From: Clostridiales bacterium
GTDB lineage: Bacteria; Bacillota; Clostridia; Lachnospirales; WQUN01
Direction of reading: 5' to 3'
Length of the DNA: 23,825 nt
NCBI GenBank assembly: GCA_031289625.1
Contig: JAITPB010000186.1
Coordinates: forward strand, 1 to 23,825
Of this stretch, positions 15,451-23,091 are shown one piece after another. Position 1 is the first letter of the stretch. Every line of letters starts with the position of its first letter. The translations under genes and the position numbers were made by a program. Under the pieces are notes generated by a model. That model was not told the DNA's origin, ran no database searches, and worked only from the letters and a program-made list of their open reading frames with translations.

Positions 15451-16949
15451 GAATGAAGCTTTCGGACGCCGTCCAGGTTTGCGGCGGCGTCTATCGCGGG
15501 CCTAAAGAGGATTTATCCGGTGAAATCACCGGGATATCCACAGACACGCGGGCGGAACTCCAGGGAAAGCTGTTCATCCCCTTGAAAGGCCCCCGCTTTG
15601 ACGCGCATGATTTTATCGGGGCCGTCTGGGAAAAAGGCGCGGCCGCCGCGCTGTCGGAACGGGATGTTATCGCGGACGATGTTATCGCGGACGCGGGGAT
15701 TGTGATACAAGTCCCATCAACGCTTCAGGCTTTGGCGGATCTCGCCGCCGCTTACCGGGAGCGGTTCCCCATTCTGGTTACGGCGGTGACAGGCAGCGCC
15801 GGCAAAACCACGACGAAAGACATGATCGCGTCGGTGTTGTCGCAAAAATACAAGACGCTGAAAACAGAAGGAAACCTAAATAATGAAGTGGGTCTGCCGC
15901 GTATGGTTTTCCAATTGGATGAAACGCATGAGGCGGCGGTTTTGGAAATGGGGATGAATCATAAAGGGGAGATTCACCGGCTCAGCCGGATTGCCCGGCC
16001 CGATATCGCCGTGATCACGAATATCGGCGACGCGCACATGGAAAATCTGGGCAGCCGCCGCGCGATTCTCGAAGCCAAAGTGGAAATTTTTGATTTTATG
16101 CAGCCGGGCGGCGTTTGCATCCTGAACGGGGACGATCCCTTGCTGCGCTCTTTGGAGCGCGAGCCAGGTTTTTGGGAAAAAATCAAAGAAAAAAAGATGA
16201 TCTTCTATGGCCTTAGCCCGGACAAATGTCCGGACAATCGTCCGGACGATTGTCCGGCGAAAAATACCGTCTGGGCGGATGACATTCGGGAACTGGGCAC
16301 AGACGGCGCGCGCTTTCGCATTCACCGCGCCGTCTGCCAGGGAGGCCATTGCGGGGAATCGTCCTTTGAGGTTCATATCCGCTTGCCCGGCAGACATATG
16401 ATCGCAAACGCGCTGGCGGCGGCGGCGGTGGGCTGGGAAATGGGCGTGCCGCCGAACGCCATTCGGGCGGGGCTCGAAACATTTACCCTTTCCCAAAACC
16501 GCATGGAGATCATCCGCACGCCGATCTATACCATACTCAACGACGTATACAACGCCAACCCTTCTTCGATGGAAGCCGCGCTGGACGCGCTGGCGCTCAT
16601 GGGTTCTTCGCGGCGTAAAGCGGCAGTACTGGGCGATATGCTGGAGCTGGGCGTTCAGGCTGCCGCCTTGCATGAGGCTGTAGGCCGGTATGCAGCGCAA
16701 ACGGGAATCGATCTTTTGATCGGCGTGGGCGAATGGGCCGCGCAAATGCTGACGGGTTTTTGTTCGCAAAAAACGGAAGAACAAAGGGCCGTTTCTTTTC
16801 ACCGCAAGGAAGAATGCGCGGCACGGCTGGAAGCCTTGCTTCAATCTCTGCTGCAGCCCGGCGATCTGATTCTGATCAAAGCGTCCCGCGGAATGGCGTT
16901 TGAAACCCTGGTGAAACAATTGGTGAAAGAGGCTAGATATGGACAGTGA
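15447..16949 (+). CDS. murF: UDP-MurNAc-tripeptide:D-Ala-D-Ala ligase
   Basis: This 500-residue Mur ligase adds D-Ala-D-Ala to complete the UDP-MurNAc-pentapeptide. The ATP loop is VTGSAGKTTT (114-123). NEVGLPRM, EMGMNHKGEI and NDVYNANPSSMEAAL are typical MurF segments. It overlaps murE by four bases and mraY by eleven. It is somewhat longer than the usual 450-460 residues. The extra length includes two oddities: a 15-base exact tandem duplication encoding DVIAD twice (15663-15692), and a 28-base perfect palindrome encoding part of CPDNRPDDCP (16230-16257). Both are in frame and probably lie in surface loops. Confidence 0.93.
   Translation: MRMKLSDAVQVCGGVYRGPKEDLSGEITGISTDTRAELQGKLFIPLKGPRFDAHDFIGAVWEKGAAAALSERDVIADDVIADAGIVIQVPSTLQALADLAAAYRERFPILVTAVTGSAGKTTTKDMIASVLSQKYKTLKTEGNLNNEVGLPRMVFQLDETHEAAVLEMGMNHKGEIHRLSRIARPDIAVITNIGDAHMENLGSRRAILEAKVEIFDFMQPGGVCILNGDDPLLRSLEREPGFWEKIKEKKMIFYGLSPDKCPDNRPDDCPAKNTVWADDIRELGTDGARFRIHRAVCQGGHCGESSFEVHIRLPGRHMIANALAAAAVGWEMGVPPNAIRAGLETFTLSQNRMEIIRTPIYTILNDVYNANPSSMEAALDALALMGSSRRKAAVLGDMLELGVQAAALHEAVGRYAAQTGIDLLIGVGEWAAQMLTGFCSQKTEEQRAVSFHRKEECAARLEALLQSLLQPGDLILIKASRGMAFETLVKQLVKEARYGQ
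15663..15692 (+). repeat. 15-base exact tandem duplication inside murF
   Basis: GATGTTATCGCGGAC occurs twice back to back, keeping frame and encoding DVIAD-DVIAD. Confidence 0.9.
16230..16257. repeat. 28-base perfect palindrome inside murF
   Basis: The segment equals its own reverse complement over 28 bases and contains three CCGGAC/GTCCGG cores. A fourth related unit, CCGGACAAATGTCCGG, precedes it at 16218-16233, so the region looks like an expanded array of the CCGGACAA unit and its inverse. Confidence 0.9.
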
Positions 16950-17919
16950 TCTAACGCCCGCGGTATACGCCGCTTTAGGGGCTTTCGCGGCCAACACGAT
17001 TTTATGCCCTATCATTATCCCCTGGCTGGAAAAATTAAAATTCGGCCAGTTCGTCCGGGGCGACGGCCCCAGCAAGCATCTGAAAAAAGCCGGTACGCCC
17101 ACGATGGGCGGCATCATGATCATTCTGAGTTTTGTTTTCATCGCGATTTTATTCGAGGGACAGCATTCAGAAAATCTGGCGCTCATTTTAGTGACGCTGG
17201 GCTTTGGAACAATCGGATTTATCGACGATTTTATCAAAATCACTAAAAAACGTTCGCTGGGTTTGAAGGCCTGGCAGAAAATGCTGGGAGAGCTTCTGAT
17301 CACCGGCGCGTTTGCCGCGTATCTAATGAATGTGAGGCAAGCGCCGGGGCAGTCGGTGGTGTATATTCCATTTTTGCACAGCAGTTCCATCGATCTCGGC
17401 TGGTTTTATGTCCCTTTCCTATTTCTGGTGATGCTGGGCACCGTCAATGGCGCCAATTTTACCGACGGCCTGGATGGATTGGCGTCCGGCGTTACCGTTT
17501 TGATCACGGCTTTTTTCTGTTTTGCCGCGTGGGCCATGGGCAGCCCCGTGCTGCCGCTGGCGGGCGCGGCGGTGGGGAGCCTATTGGGGTTTCTGCTGTT
17601 TAATTCTTACCCCGCGAAAGTATTTATGGGCGACACCGGCTCGCTGGCGCTGGGCGGTTTTGTGGCCGCTATCGCCATACTGCTGAAAATGCCCTTGTTC
17701 GTGCTCATCGTCGCGCTGATTTATTTGCTGGAAGTTTTATCTGTCATCATTCAGGTGAGCGTTTATAAGATGACGCGCAAGCGCGTTTTTAAAATGGCGC
17801 CGATACACCACAGCTTTGAGCTATCCGGCTGGTCGGAGACAAAAATTGTGGCGCTGTTCTACGTCGTAACCGCGATTCTCTGCCTGGTAGGCTATCTGGG
17901 CGGGCGGTATATTATATAG
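16939..17919 (+). CDS. mraY: Phospho-MurNAc-pentapeptide translocase
   Basis: This 326-residue polytopic membrane enzyme transfers phospho-MurNAc-pentapeptide to undecaprenyl phosphate, giving lipid I. It has about ten hydrophobic segments. The catalytic Asp-rich FIDDFIK, the nucleotide-binding NGANFTDGLDGLASG, and MGDTGSLALGG are all present. The late cytoplasmic loop reads PIHHSFELSGW, where many MraY proteins have HHH, so the third histidine is replaced by serine. The ATG at 16939 overlaps the end of murF by 11 bases, implying coupled translation. Length and order in the run are as expected. Confidence 0.95.
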   Translation: MDSDLTPAVYAALGAFAANTILCPIIIPWLEKLKFGQFVRGDGPSKHLKKAGTPTMGGIMIILSFVFIAILFEGQHSENLALILVTLGFGTIGFIDDFIKITKKRSLGLKAWQKMLGELLITGAFAAYLMNVRQAPGQSVVYIPFLHSSSIDLGWFYVPFLFLVMLGTVNGANFTDGLDGLASGVTVLITAFFCFAAWAMGSPVLPLAGAAVGSLLGFLLFNSYPAKVFMGDTGSLALGGFVAAIAILLKMPLFVLIVALIYLLEVLSVIIQVSVYKMTRKRVFKMAPIHHSFELSGWSETKIVALFYVVTAILCLVGYLGGRYII

Positions 17920-17932
17920 CGGAGGAAAACGC

Positions 17933-19297
17933 ATGGATTTCGCGAAAAAAAAAGTGATCGTGTGCGGCATGGCGAAAAGCGGCTTCGCCTCGGCGGAATT
18001 GCTGATCCGGCTGGGCGCGCGGGTGACGCTGCAGGATATTAAAGAATTGGAAAAGCTGGACGCGGCTTCGGCTTCGATCGCGTCCGCTTTGGAGCGAAAA
18101 GGCGCGGCGCTGTACCTCGGGCGCAATCCGGATGAGATCGTACGGGAATATGATTTGGTGGTCGTCAGCCCGGGGCTGCCGGCTGACCTGCCGTTTATGG
18201 AGAAAGCGCGGGCGGCGGGCGTGCCTGTCTGGGGGGAAATTGAGCTGGCTTATTCCCTCTGCCCCTGCCCGGTGATTGCGATTACGGGAACCAACGGCAA
18301 GACCACCACCACCGCCCTGACGGGCGCGATTTTGAAAAGCCACAATCCCAAAACGGAAATTGCCGGTAACATCGGCGTACCTTTCGCGGAAAAAACGGCA
18401 GATTTGACTGCGGACGCGTGGGCCGTGGTGGAAGTGAGCAGTTTTCAGTTGGAGACGGTGCAGACCTTCCGCCCTAAAGTCAGCGTCGTGCTGAATGTGA
18501 CGCCAGATCACCTGGATCGCCACAAAACCATGGAGCGTTACGTGGCTTTAAAAGAGAGCGTCGGACGGCTGCAAGGCCCGGAGGATTACATGGTTCTGAA
18601 CTTTGACGATCTTTACTGCCGGGAGATGCGCACAAAAGCCAAACGGATTTTTTTCAGCCGGGTTCATCCGCTGGAGGAAGGTTTTTTTCTGGATGGAAAT
18701 ATTATCCGCGCGCATTTTGAAGGCAAAGACGAAGCCGTTTTAGACATCCATGACATGCGGATTTTCGGCCATCACAATATCGAAAACACCTTGGCGGCCG
18801 TCGCCGCCGCCGCCTGCGCGCAAGTCCCGGCGGATGTGATCCGCCGCGCGGCGACCAATTTTCAGGCGGTAGAACACCGCATTGAATTTGTCCGGGCGCT
18901 GAACGGCGTGCGTTTTTACAACGACTCCAAGGCGACGAACACGGACGCGGCCATCAAAGCCATTGAAGCCATGCGCGAGCCGATTGTGCTGATCGGGGGC
19001 GGTTATGACAAACACAGCGATTTCGGGGACTGGGTGAAAATGTTTCAAGGTAAGGTGAAGCATTTGGTCGTCATGGGGGAAGTGGCGGAAAAAATCATGG
19101 AGACCTGCAAAGCTTACGGCTTCGAGCGGGTGGATCAGGTTCACTCCTTAAAAAATGCCGTCGAGCTGGCGTACTCCAAAGCGGAGGCGGGAGACTGCGT
19201 GCTGTTGTCGCCCGCGTGCGCGAGCTGGGATATGTTTGACAACTATGAGCAGAGAGGGAATCTGTTTAAAGAATTTGTGAGAGATTTGCCCTCATAG
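17933..19297 (+). CDS. murD: UDP-MurNAc-L-alanine:D-glutamate ligase
   Basis: This 454-residue Mur ligase adds D-glutamate to UDP-MurNAc-L-Ala. The N-terminal Rossmann-like UDP-binding region (KKVIVCGMAKSGFASAELL), the ATP loop ITGTNGKTTTT (117-127), NVTPDHLDRH, FYNDSKATNTDA, and LLSPACASWDMFDNYEQRG near the C-terminus all match MurD. The ATG has GGAGG eight bases upstream and lies 13 bases after mraY. No unusual residue was noticed. Confidence 0.95.
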   Translation: MDFAKKKVIVCGMAKSGFASAELLIRLGARVTLQDIKELEKLDAASASIASALERKGAALYLGRNPDEIVREYDLVVVSPGLPADLPFMEKARAAGVPVWGEIELAYSLCPCPVIAITGTNGKTTTTALTGAILKSHNPKTEIAGNIGVPFAEKTADLTADAWAVVEVSSFQLETVQTFRPKVSVVLNVTPDHLDRHKTMERYVALKESVGRLQGPEDYMVLNFDDLYCREMRTKAKRIFFSRVHPLEEGFFLDGNIIRAHFEGKDEAVLDIHDMRIFGHHNIENTLAAVAAAACAQVPADVIRRAATNFQAVEHRIEFVRALNGVRFYNDSKATNTDAAIKAIEAMREPIVLIGGGYDKHSDFGDWVKMFQGKVKHLVVMGEVAEKIMETCKAYGFERVDQVHSLKNAVELAYSKAEAGDCVLLSPACASWDMFDNYEQRGNLFKEFVRDLPS

Positions 19298-19325
19298 GGT
19301 TCATAGATTGGGAAAGGTTGTTCAT

Positions 19326-20489
19326 ATGGATAGCGGTGTTTATCAGAAAGTCCGCCGGGTACAGGAAAAAAAAGAGATTATCAGCATCGGCTCGATGGAT
19401 TACACGATTTTTTTTGTGGCGTTGATCCTGACGGTGCTGGGCGTCGTCATGGTGTTCAGCGCGAGTTATCTGACCGCCAGCAACGCGCAAAAATGGAACA
19501 ACGACGCTTTTTATTTTTTGAAAAAACAAGCGGTGTTCGCCGGGATGGGCTTATGCGCCATGTTCTTTATGGCGAATTTTCATTACAAATATCTGCGGCG
19601 CTGGGCTTTTACCATCTACGCGGTTGGAAACATATTGCTGGTGCTGGTCTTGATCATCGGCATATCCTCGCACGGCGCTACGCGCTGGATTCCATTGCCG
19701 CTGATCGGACAGTTTCAGCCCTCCGAAGTCGCCAAAGTCGGCATTATTTTATTCATGTCGTTTGTCATCGCGGCGAAGCGGGATATTTTGCTGCATTGGC
19801 CGGGGTTTTTGGCCTGCTCCGCCTTGGTGGGGCTTACCGCCCTGCTGGTGGCGATGGGCAATCTCAGCACCGCGATTATTATCTGCCTCATCGGGTTCAG
19901 CATGATTTTTATCGCGTGCCCTTACATATGGCGTTTTATCCTGGCGGGCGCGGCGGGCGCGGGCGGTATGGTGGCGTATTTAGCGCTCTCTTCCAGCTCG
20001 GACAATTTCCGGGCCGGGCGGTTTGACGCCTGGCTGCATCCGTTTGACGATCCCATGGGATATGGCTTTCAAGTTGTGCAATCTTTGTACGCCATCGCGT
20101 CCGGCGGGATGTTTGGGCTGGGGCTGGGCCAGAGCCGTCAAAAAACATTTCTGCCGGAAGCGCATAACGACATTATTTTTTCCATTATTTGTGAAGAATT
20201 GGGTTTTGTGGGCGCGGCGATTGTGCTGCTGCTGTTCGCCATTCTCATATGGCGGGGGATTCAGGTCTCGCTGAACGCGCCGGATACGTTCAGTTCCCTC
20301 ACCGCCGCCGGCATCGTCCTGCTGATCGCGGGCCAGGTGATCATCAATGTGGCGGTCGTCACAAACAGCATACCCAATACGGGCGTTCCGCTGCCCTTCA
20401 TCAGTTACGGCGGCACGGCCCTGATTATTATGATGGCGATGGTGGGGGTTTTGCTGAACATTTCCAGATGCGTTAAAAAACACGAATAA
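19326..20489 (+). CDS. ftsW: Lipid II polymerase FtsW (SEDS family)
   Basis: This 387-residue SEDS-family membrane protein polymerises lipid II into glycan strands and works with a class B PBP; one is encoded at the head of this same run. It has about ten transmembrane segments. Landmarks are the first-helix region (VLGVVMVFSASYL), a QPSEVAKVG loop, LPEAHNDIIFSIICEELGF with the essential acidic residue, and the signature PLPFISYGGTA near the C-terminus. FtsW and SpoVE cannot be separated from the sequence alone. I prefer ATG 19326, which has AAAGG eight bases upstream, over an in-frame TTG at 19308 without a site. Confidence 0.92.
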   Translation: MDSGVYQKVRRVQEKKEIISIGSMDYTIFFVALILTVLGVVMVFSASYLTASNAQKWNNDAFYFLKKQAVFAGMGLCAMFFMANFHYKYLRRWAFTIYAVGNILLVLVLIIGISSHGATRWIPLPLIGQFQPSEVAKVGIILFMSFVIAAKRDILLHWPGFLACSALVGLTALLVAMGNLSTAIIICLIGFSMIFIACPYIWRFILAGAAGAGGMVAYLALSSSSDNFRAGRFDAWLHPFDDPMGYGFQVVQSLYAIASGGMFGLGLGQSRQKTFLPEAHNDIIFSIICEELGFVGAAIVLLLFAILIWRGIQVSLNAPDTFSSLTAAGIVLLIAGQVIINVAVVTNSIPNTGVPLPFISYGGTALIIMMAMVGVLLNISRCVKKHE

Positions 20490-20509
20490 ACTAGAGAGGA
20501 ATGACCCGT

Positions 20510-21538
20510 GTGAGTTTTATCAAGATACGCGAGATACCGGGGCCGGAGGAAATCATCCGTCAAGTTCCCCTGCCGCCGGAACTGCAAAAAATCAAAGCGC
20601 ACAGAGATCAGGAACTCAAAGAGATCATGGAAGGGAAAATAGAAAAATTTATTGTGGTTGTGGGGCCGTGTTCAGCGGACGAAGAAGACCCGGTCTGCGA
20701 TTATGTTTCGCGCCTGGCGGAACTCAACGAAAAAATAAAGGAAAAATTGTTTGTGGTCCCCCGGATCTATACCAACAAGCCGCGCACCACAGGCGAGGGC
20801 TATAAGGGGATGCTGCATCAGCCGCGGCCAGAAGAAGACGCCAACATGCTAAACGGCATTTACTCCATTCGGCGGATGCATGTGCGGGCGATGCGGGAAT
20901 CTGGGCTGACGGCGGCGGATGAAATGCTCTACACAGACAACCTGGATTACTGTCAGGACATGCTCAGTTATATCGCCGTTGGTGCGCGTTCCGTGGAGGA
21001 TCAGCAGCACCGGCTGACGGCCAGCGGCATTGACATGCCTGTGGGGATGAAAAACCCGACAAGCGGCGATTTCAACGTGCTGTTCAATTCGATACAAGCC
21101 GCGCAAGCCGCACATTCTTTTATCTACCAGGGCAATGAAGTCAGAACGAGCGGCAACCCGTTGGCGCACGCTGTCATGCGCGGTTCCGTCAGCAAGCACG
21201 GCGCCAGCATCCCCAATTATCATTATGAAGATTTGTCATTCGCGGCGGAGATGTATCGCAAACGCGGCCTCGCGAATCCGCTGATCGTCGTGGACGTCAA
21301 TCACGCCAACTCGGGCAAGTGCTTTTACGAACAGCCGCGCATCGCCAAAGAGATCCTGCACAGCCGGAAATACAACGCGGATATTCGGAGCATGGTGCGG
21401 GGGCTGATGATCGAAAGTTATATAGAAGAAGGCAGTCAGAAAATCGGCGGGCGCGTGTACGGAAAATCCATCACAGACGCCTGCCTGGGCTGGAAAGATA
21501 CGGAAGAATTGTTGATTTATATCGCGGGGAATGTGTGA
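20510..21538 (+). CDS. 3-deoxy-7-phosphoheptulonate (DAHP) synthase, class I
   Basis: This enzyme of about 342 residues condenses phosphoenolpyruvate and erythrose 4-phosphate, the first step of the shikimate pathway. It belongs to the AroF/AroG/AroH-type class I-alpha family: VVGPCSADEEDPV, KPRTTGEGYKGM, GARSVEDQQHR, GMKNPTSGDF, VMRGSVSKHGASIPNYHYED and VDVNHANSGK carry the substrate and metal residues. I prefer the GTG at 20510 (mature start MSFIKIREIP), because AGAGGA abuts the in-frame ATG at 20501 with no spacing but lies nine bases before the GTG. It begins 20 bases after ftsW and is probably co-transcribed with the cell-wall genes, which is unusual. Which aromatic end product inhibits it cannot be read. 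Confidence 0.92.
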   Translation: MSFIKIREIPGPEEIIRQVPLPPELQKIKAHRDQELKEIMEGKIEKFIVVVGPCSADEEDPVCDYVSRLAELNEKIKEKLFVVPRIYTNKPRTTGEGYKGMLHQPRPEEDANMLNGIYSIRRMHVRAMRESGLTAADEMLYTDNLDYCQDMLSYIAVGARSVEDQQHRLTASGIDMPVGMKNPTSGDFNVLFNSIQAAQAAHSFIYQGNEVRTSGNPLAHAVMRGSVSKHGASIPNYHYEDLSFAAEMYRKRGLANPLIVVDVNHANSGKCFYEQPRIAKEILHSRKYNADIRSMVRGLMIESYIEEGSQKIGGRVYGKSITDACLGWKDTEELLIYIAGNV

Positions 21539-21562
21539 CACAGGGAGAAAAGGGGTCATTTT

Positions 21563-22513
21563 ATCAAAATACACAGTGTACTGGCTATCGCGCAGGTGTG
21601 TTTGAGCGGGCTTGCGGGCTGCGCTTCGGCGTCTCCCGGCGAGGCTCTTTTTGAAACAACGCCGCCCAAGTTGGAAAGCGCCGTTACACCAGAGACGCTG
21701 GCGGCTGAAATGCCGGAACCCATTTTGATTTCAGACGGTTATAAAATGATTTGGAACGACGAGTTTGACGGATTGGATGGAAATGCGCCGGATGAAAAAA
21801 AATGGGCGTTCCAGGAAGGAACGGGAACTGAGTACGGGCTGACCCAGTGGGGCAATAACGAGGCGCAGTATTATTTACCCAAAAACGCCTCTGTCAAAGA
21901 TGGGCGCTTGTTCATTACGGCGAAAAAAGAATCTCATGAAGGCATGGCGTACACTTCGGCGCGTCTGTTTACACAGCCCACGTTTTCGTTTCAATATGGC
22001 CGGGTGGAGGCGCGCATTCAACTGACTGGGGTTCCGGGCCTTTGGCCGGCTTTTTGGCTTTTGCCCCTGCCGGAAAGCGGCGGTAACAATGGCGCTTATG
22101 GGACTTGGGCCGCCAGCGGGGAAATGGATATTATGGAAAACCGGGGCCGGATGATGTCAGAGACGAGCGGCGCGGCGCACTACGGCGGCGCGTGGCCCAA
22201 CAATGTGTTTTCCGGGGAGACCTATCATTTTCCAGAAAATGAATCCGCCGAAGATTTCCATGTGTACGCGCTGGAGTGGAGAGAGACGGAACTCAAATGG
22301 TTTGTAGACGATAATTTGTTCTTTACCTTAACGGACTGGTACACAACCGGCGCGGACGGCAGCGCAATCTCTAAACCCGCTCCGTTTGATAAGCCTTTTT
22401 ACATTCTGCTCAATTGCGCGGTGGGCGGTCAGTTTGACGGCGGTGTAACCCCACCGGAGACATTTGAGCAGGCGGATATGATTGTGGATTATGTACGGGT
22501 GTTTCAAAAATGA
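21563..22513 (+). CDS. GH16 family beta-glucanase lipoprotein with an apparently non-canonical start
   Basis: This glycoside hydrolase of family 16 (endo-beta-1,3/1,4-glucanase, laminarinase-like) has the catalytic signature EMDIME, with nucleophile and acid/base glutamates at about E187 and E192. It also has WPAFWLLP, the YGRVEARI strand and HVYALEWRETELKWFVD. The N-terminus is a lipoprotein signal: a lysine, a hydrophobic stretch, then the lipobox LAGC with Cys about residue 20, so the enzyme should be anchored outside the cell. No ATG, GTG or TTG precedes this signal in frame after the TGA at 21536. The first usable one is GTG 21596, only eight residues before the cysteine and too short for a signal peptide. 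An ATC at 21563 sits seven bases after AAAAGGGG, exactly where a start is expected. Confidence 0.82.
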   Translation: MKIHSVLAIAQVCLSGLAGCASASPGEALFETTPPKLESAVTPETLAAEMPEPILISDGYKMIWNDEFDGLDGNAPDEKKWAFQEGTGTEYGLTQWGNNEAQYYLPKNASVKDGRLFITAKKESHEGMAYTSARLFTQPTFSFQYGRVEARIQLTGVPGLWPAFWLLPLPESGGNNGAYGTWAASGEMDIMENRGRMMSETSGAAHYGGAWPNNVFSGETYHFPENESAEDFHVYALEWRETELKWFVDDNLFFTLTDWYTTGADGSAISKPAPFDKPFYILLNCAVGGQFDGGVTPPETFEQADMIVDYVRVFQK

Positions 22514-22572
22514 ACAGCGTTCAATGCGCATTTGCGCACGAAAAAATCCGCGCTTTACGCGCAAAAAAGACG

Positions 22573-22616
22573 GGCTTACATCCCTGCCTACGAGGGGCGG
22601 GGATGTAAGCCTATTT
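22573..22616 (+). terminator. Terminator after the GH16 gene
   Basis: A 12-base stem GGCTTACATCCC (22573-22584) pairs with GGGATGTAAGCC (22600-22611) around a 15-base loop, followed by TATTTCT. Smaller hairpins (TGCGCATTTGCGCA and GCGC/GCGC) precede it at about 22527-22562. Confidence 0.7.
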
Positions 22617-22643
22617 CTATAAAAATTCATTTTTAATTTAGCA

Positions 22644-22672
22644 TTGACTTTAATAATATTAAATGATACCAT
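22644..22672 (+). promoter_or_regulatory. Sigma-A promoter of the DUF2089-like gene
   Basis: TTGACT (22644-22649), a 17-base spacer and TACCAT (22667-22672) lie 30 bases before the ATG. The -35 differs from consensus by one base and the -10 by two. Confidence 0.55.
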
Positions 22673-22684
22673 GAATAATATTAA
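22652..22684 (+). promoter_or_regulatory. Operator-like direct repeats AATAATATTAA
   Basis: Two exact 11-base copies (22652-22662 and 22674-22684) lie 22 bases apart, about two helical turns. One is in the promoter spacer and the other covers the expected transcription start. This arrangement suits a repressor, possibly the HTH protein encoded immediately downstream. Confidence 0.5.
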
Positions 22685-22701
22685 GCAATGGGGGTTGACT
22701 G

Positions 22702-23091
22702 ATGGCGATAGACCTTATCCCTGCATGGATGGCGAACCTCGAAGAGGAGGACATTACCTTCATCAAAAAGTTTTTACAGGCTTCCGGCTCGCTGAAAGAG
22801 ATGGCCCGGCAATATGGCGTTACTTATCCGACCGTCCGCTTGCGGCTTGACAAGCTGATTCAGAAAATCCAAATCAGCGAGGATGTTTCAAACGATCCGT
22901 ATATCGCGCTTATTAAACGTCTGGCGGTCAGCGAGAAGATTGATTTTGACACTGCGAAAATATTGATTTCCGAGTATAAAAGACAAGGGGGAACGCGCAA
23001 TGAAGAATGTGGCAATGCCGCTGATCTTCTTGCTCGCCGTGGGCGCGGGCGTGATTATCCTGCAAATATTTCTCTCCAGGAAGGAAAATAA
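22702..23091 (+). CDS. DUF2089-like helix-turn-helix protein
   Basis: This 129-residue protein has a core (residues about 6-96) that resembles the DUF2089 family: LIPAWMANLEEEDITFIKKFL, then the helix-turn-helix segment SLKEMARQYGVTYPTVRLRLDKL, then KIDFDTAKILISEYK. It is probably a small DNA-binding regulator. GGGGG lies seven bases before the ATG. The last ~30 residues (from GGTRNEE) read out of frame through the ribosome binding site and first 92 bases of the next gene and look unlike the family, so the ancestral stop was probably lost. Direct repeats over its promoter suggest autoregulation. The partner membrane gene overlaps its end. Confidence 0.75.
   Translation: MAIDLIPAWMANLEEEDITFIKKFLQASGSLKEMARQYGVTYPTVRLRLDKLIQKIQISEDVSNDPYIALIKRLAVSEKIDFDTAKILISEYKRQGGTRNEECGNAADLLARRGRGRDYPANISLQEGK

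Noticed and set aside
21596..21622. GTG 21596 as the true start of the GH16 gene
   Set aside because: It leaves only eight residues before the lipobox cysteine and has no ribosome binding site at the right distance, while the frame upstream still encodes signal-peptide sequence.
22527..22562. Small GCGC hairpins between the GH16 gene and its terminator, considered as a CRISPR-like or REP repeat
   Set aside because: Only two short unrelated stems, with no repeated unit or spacers.
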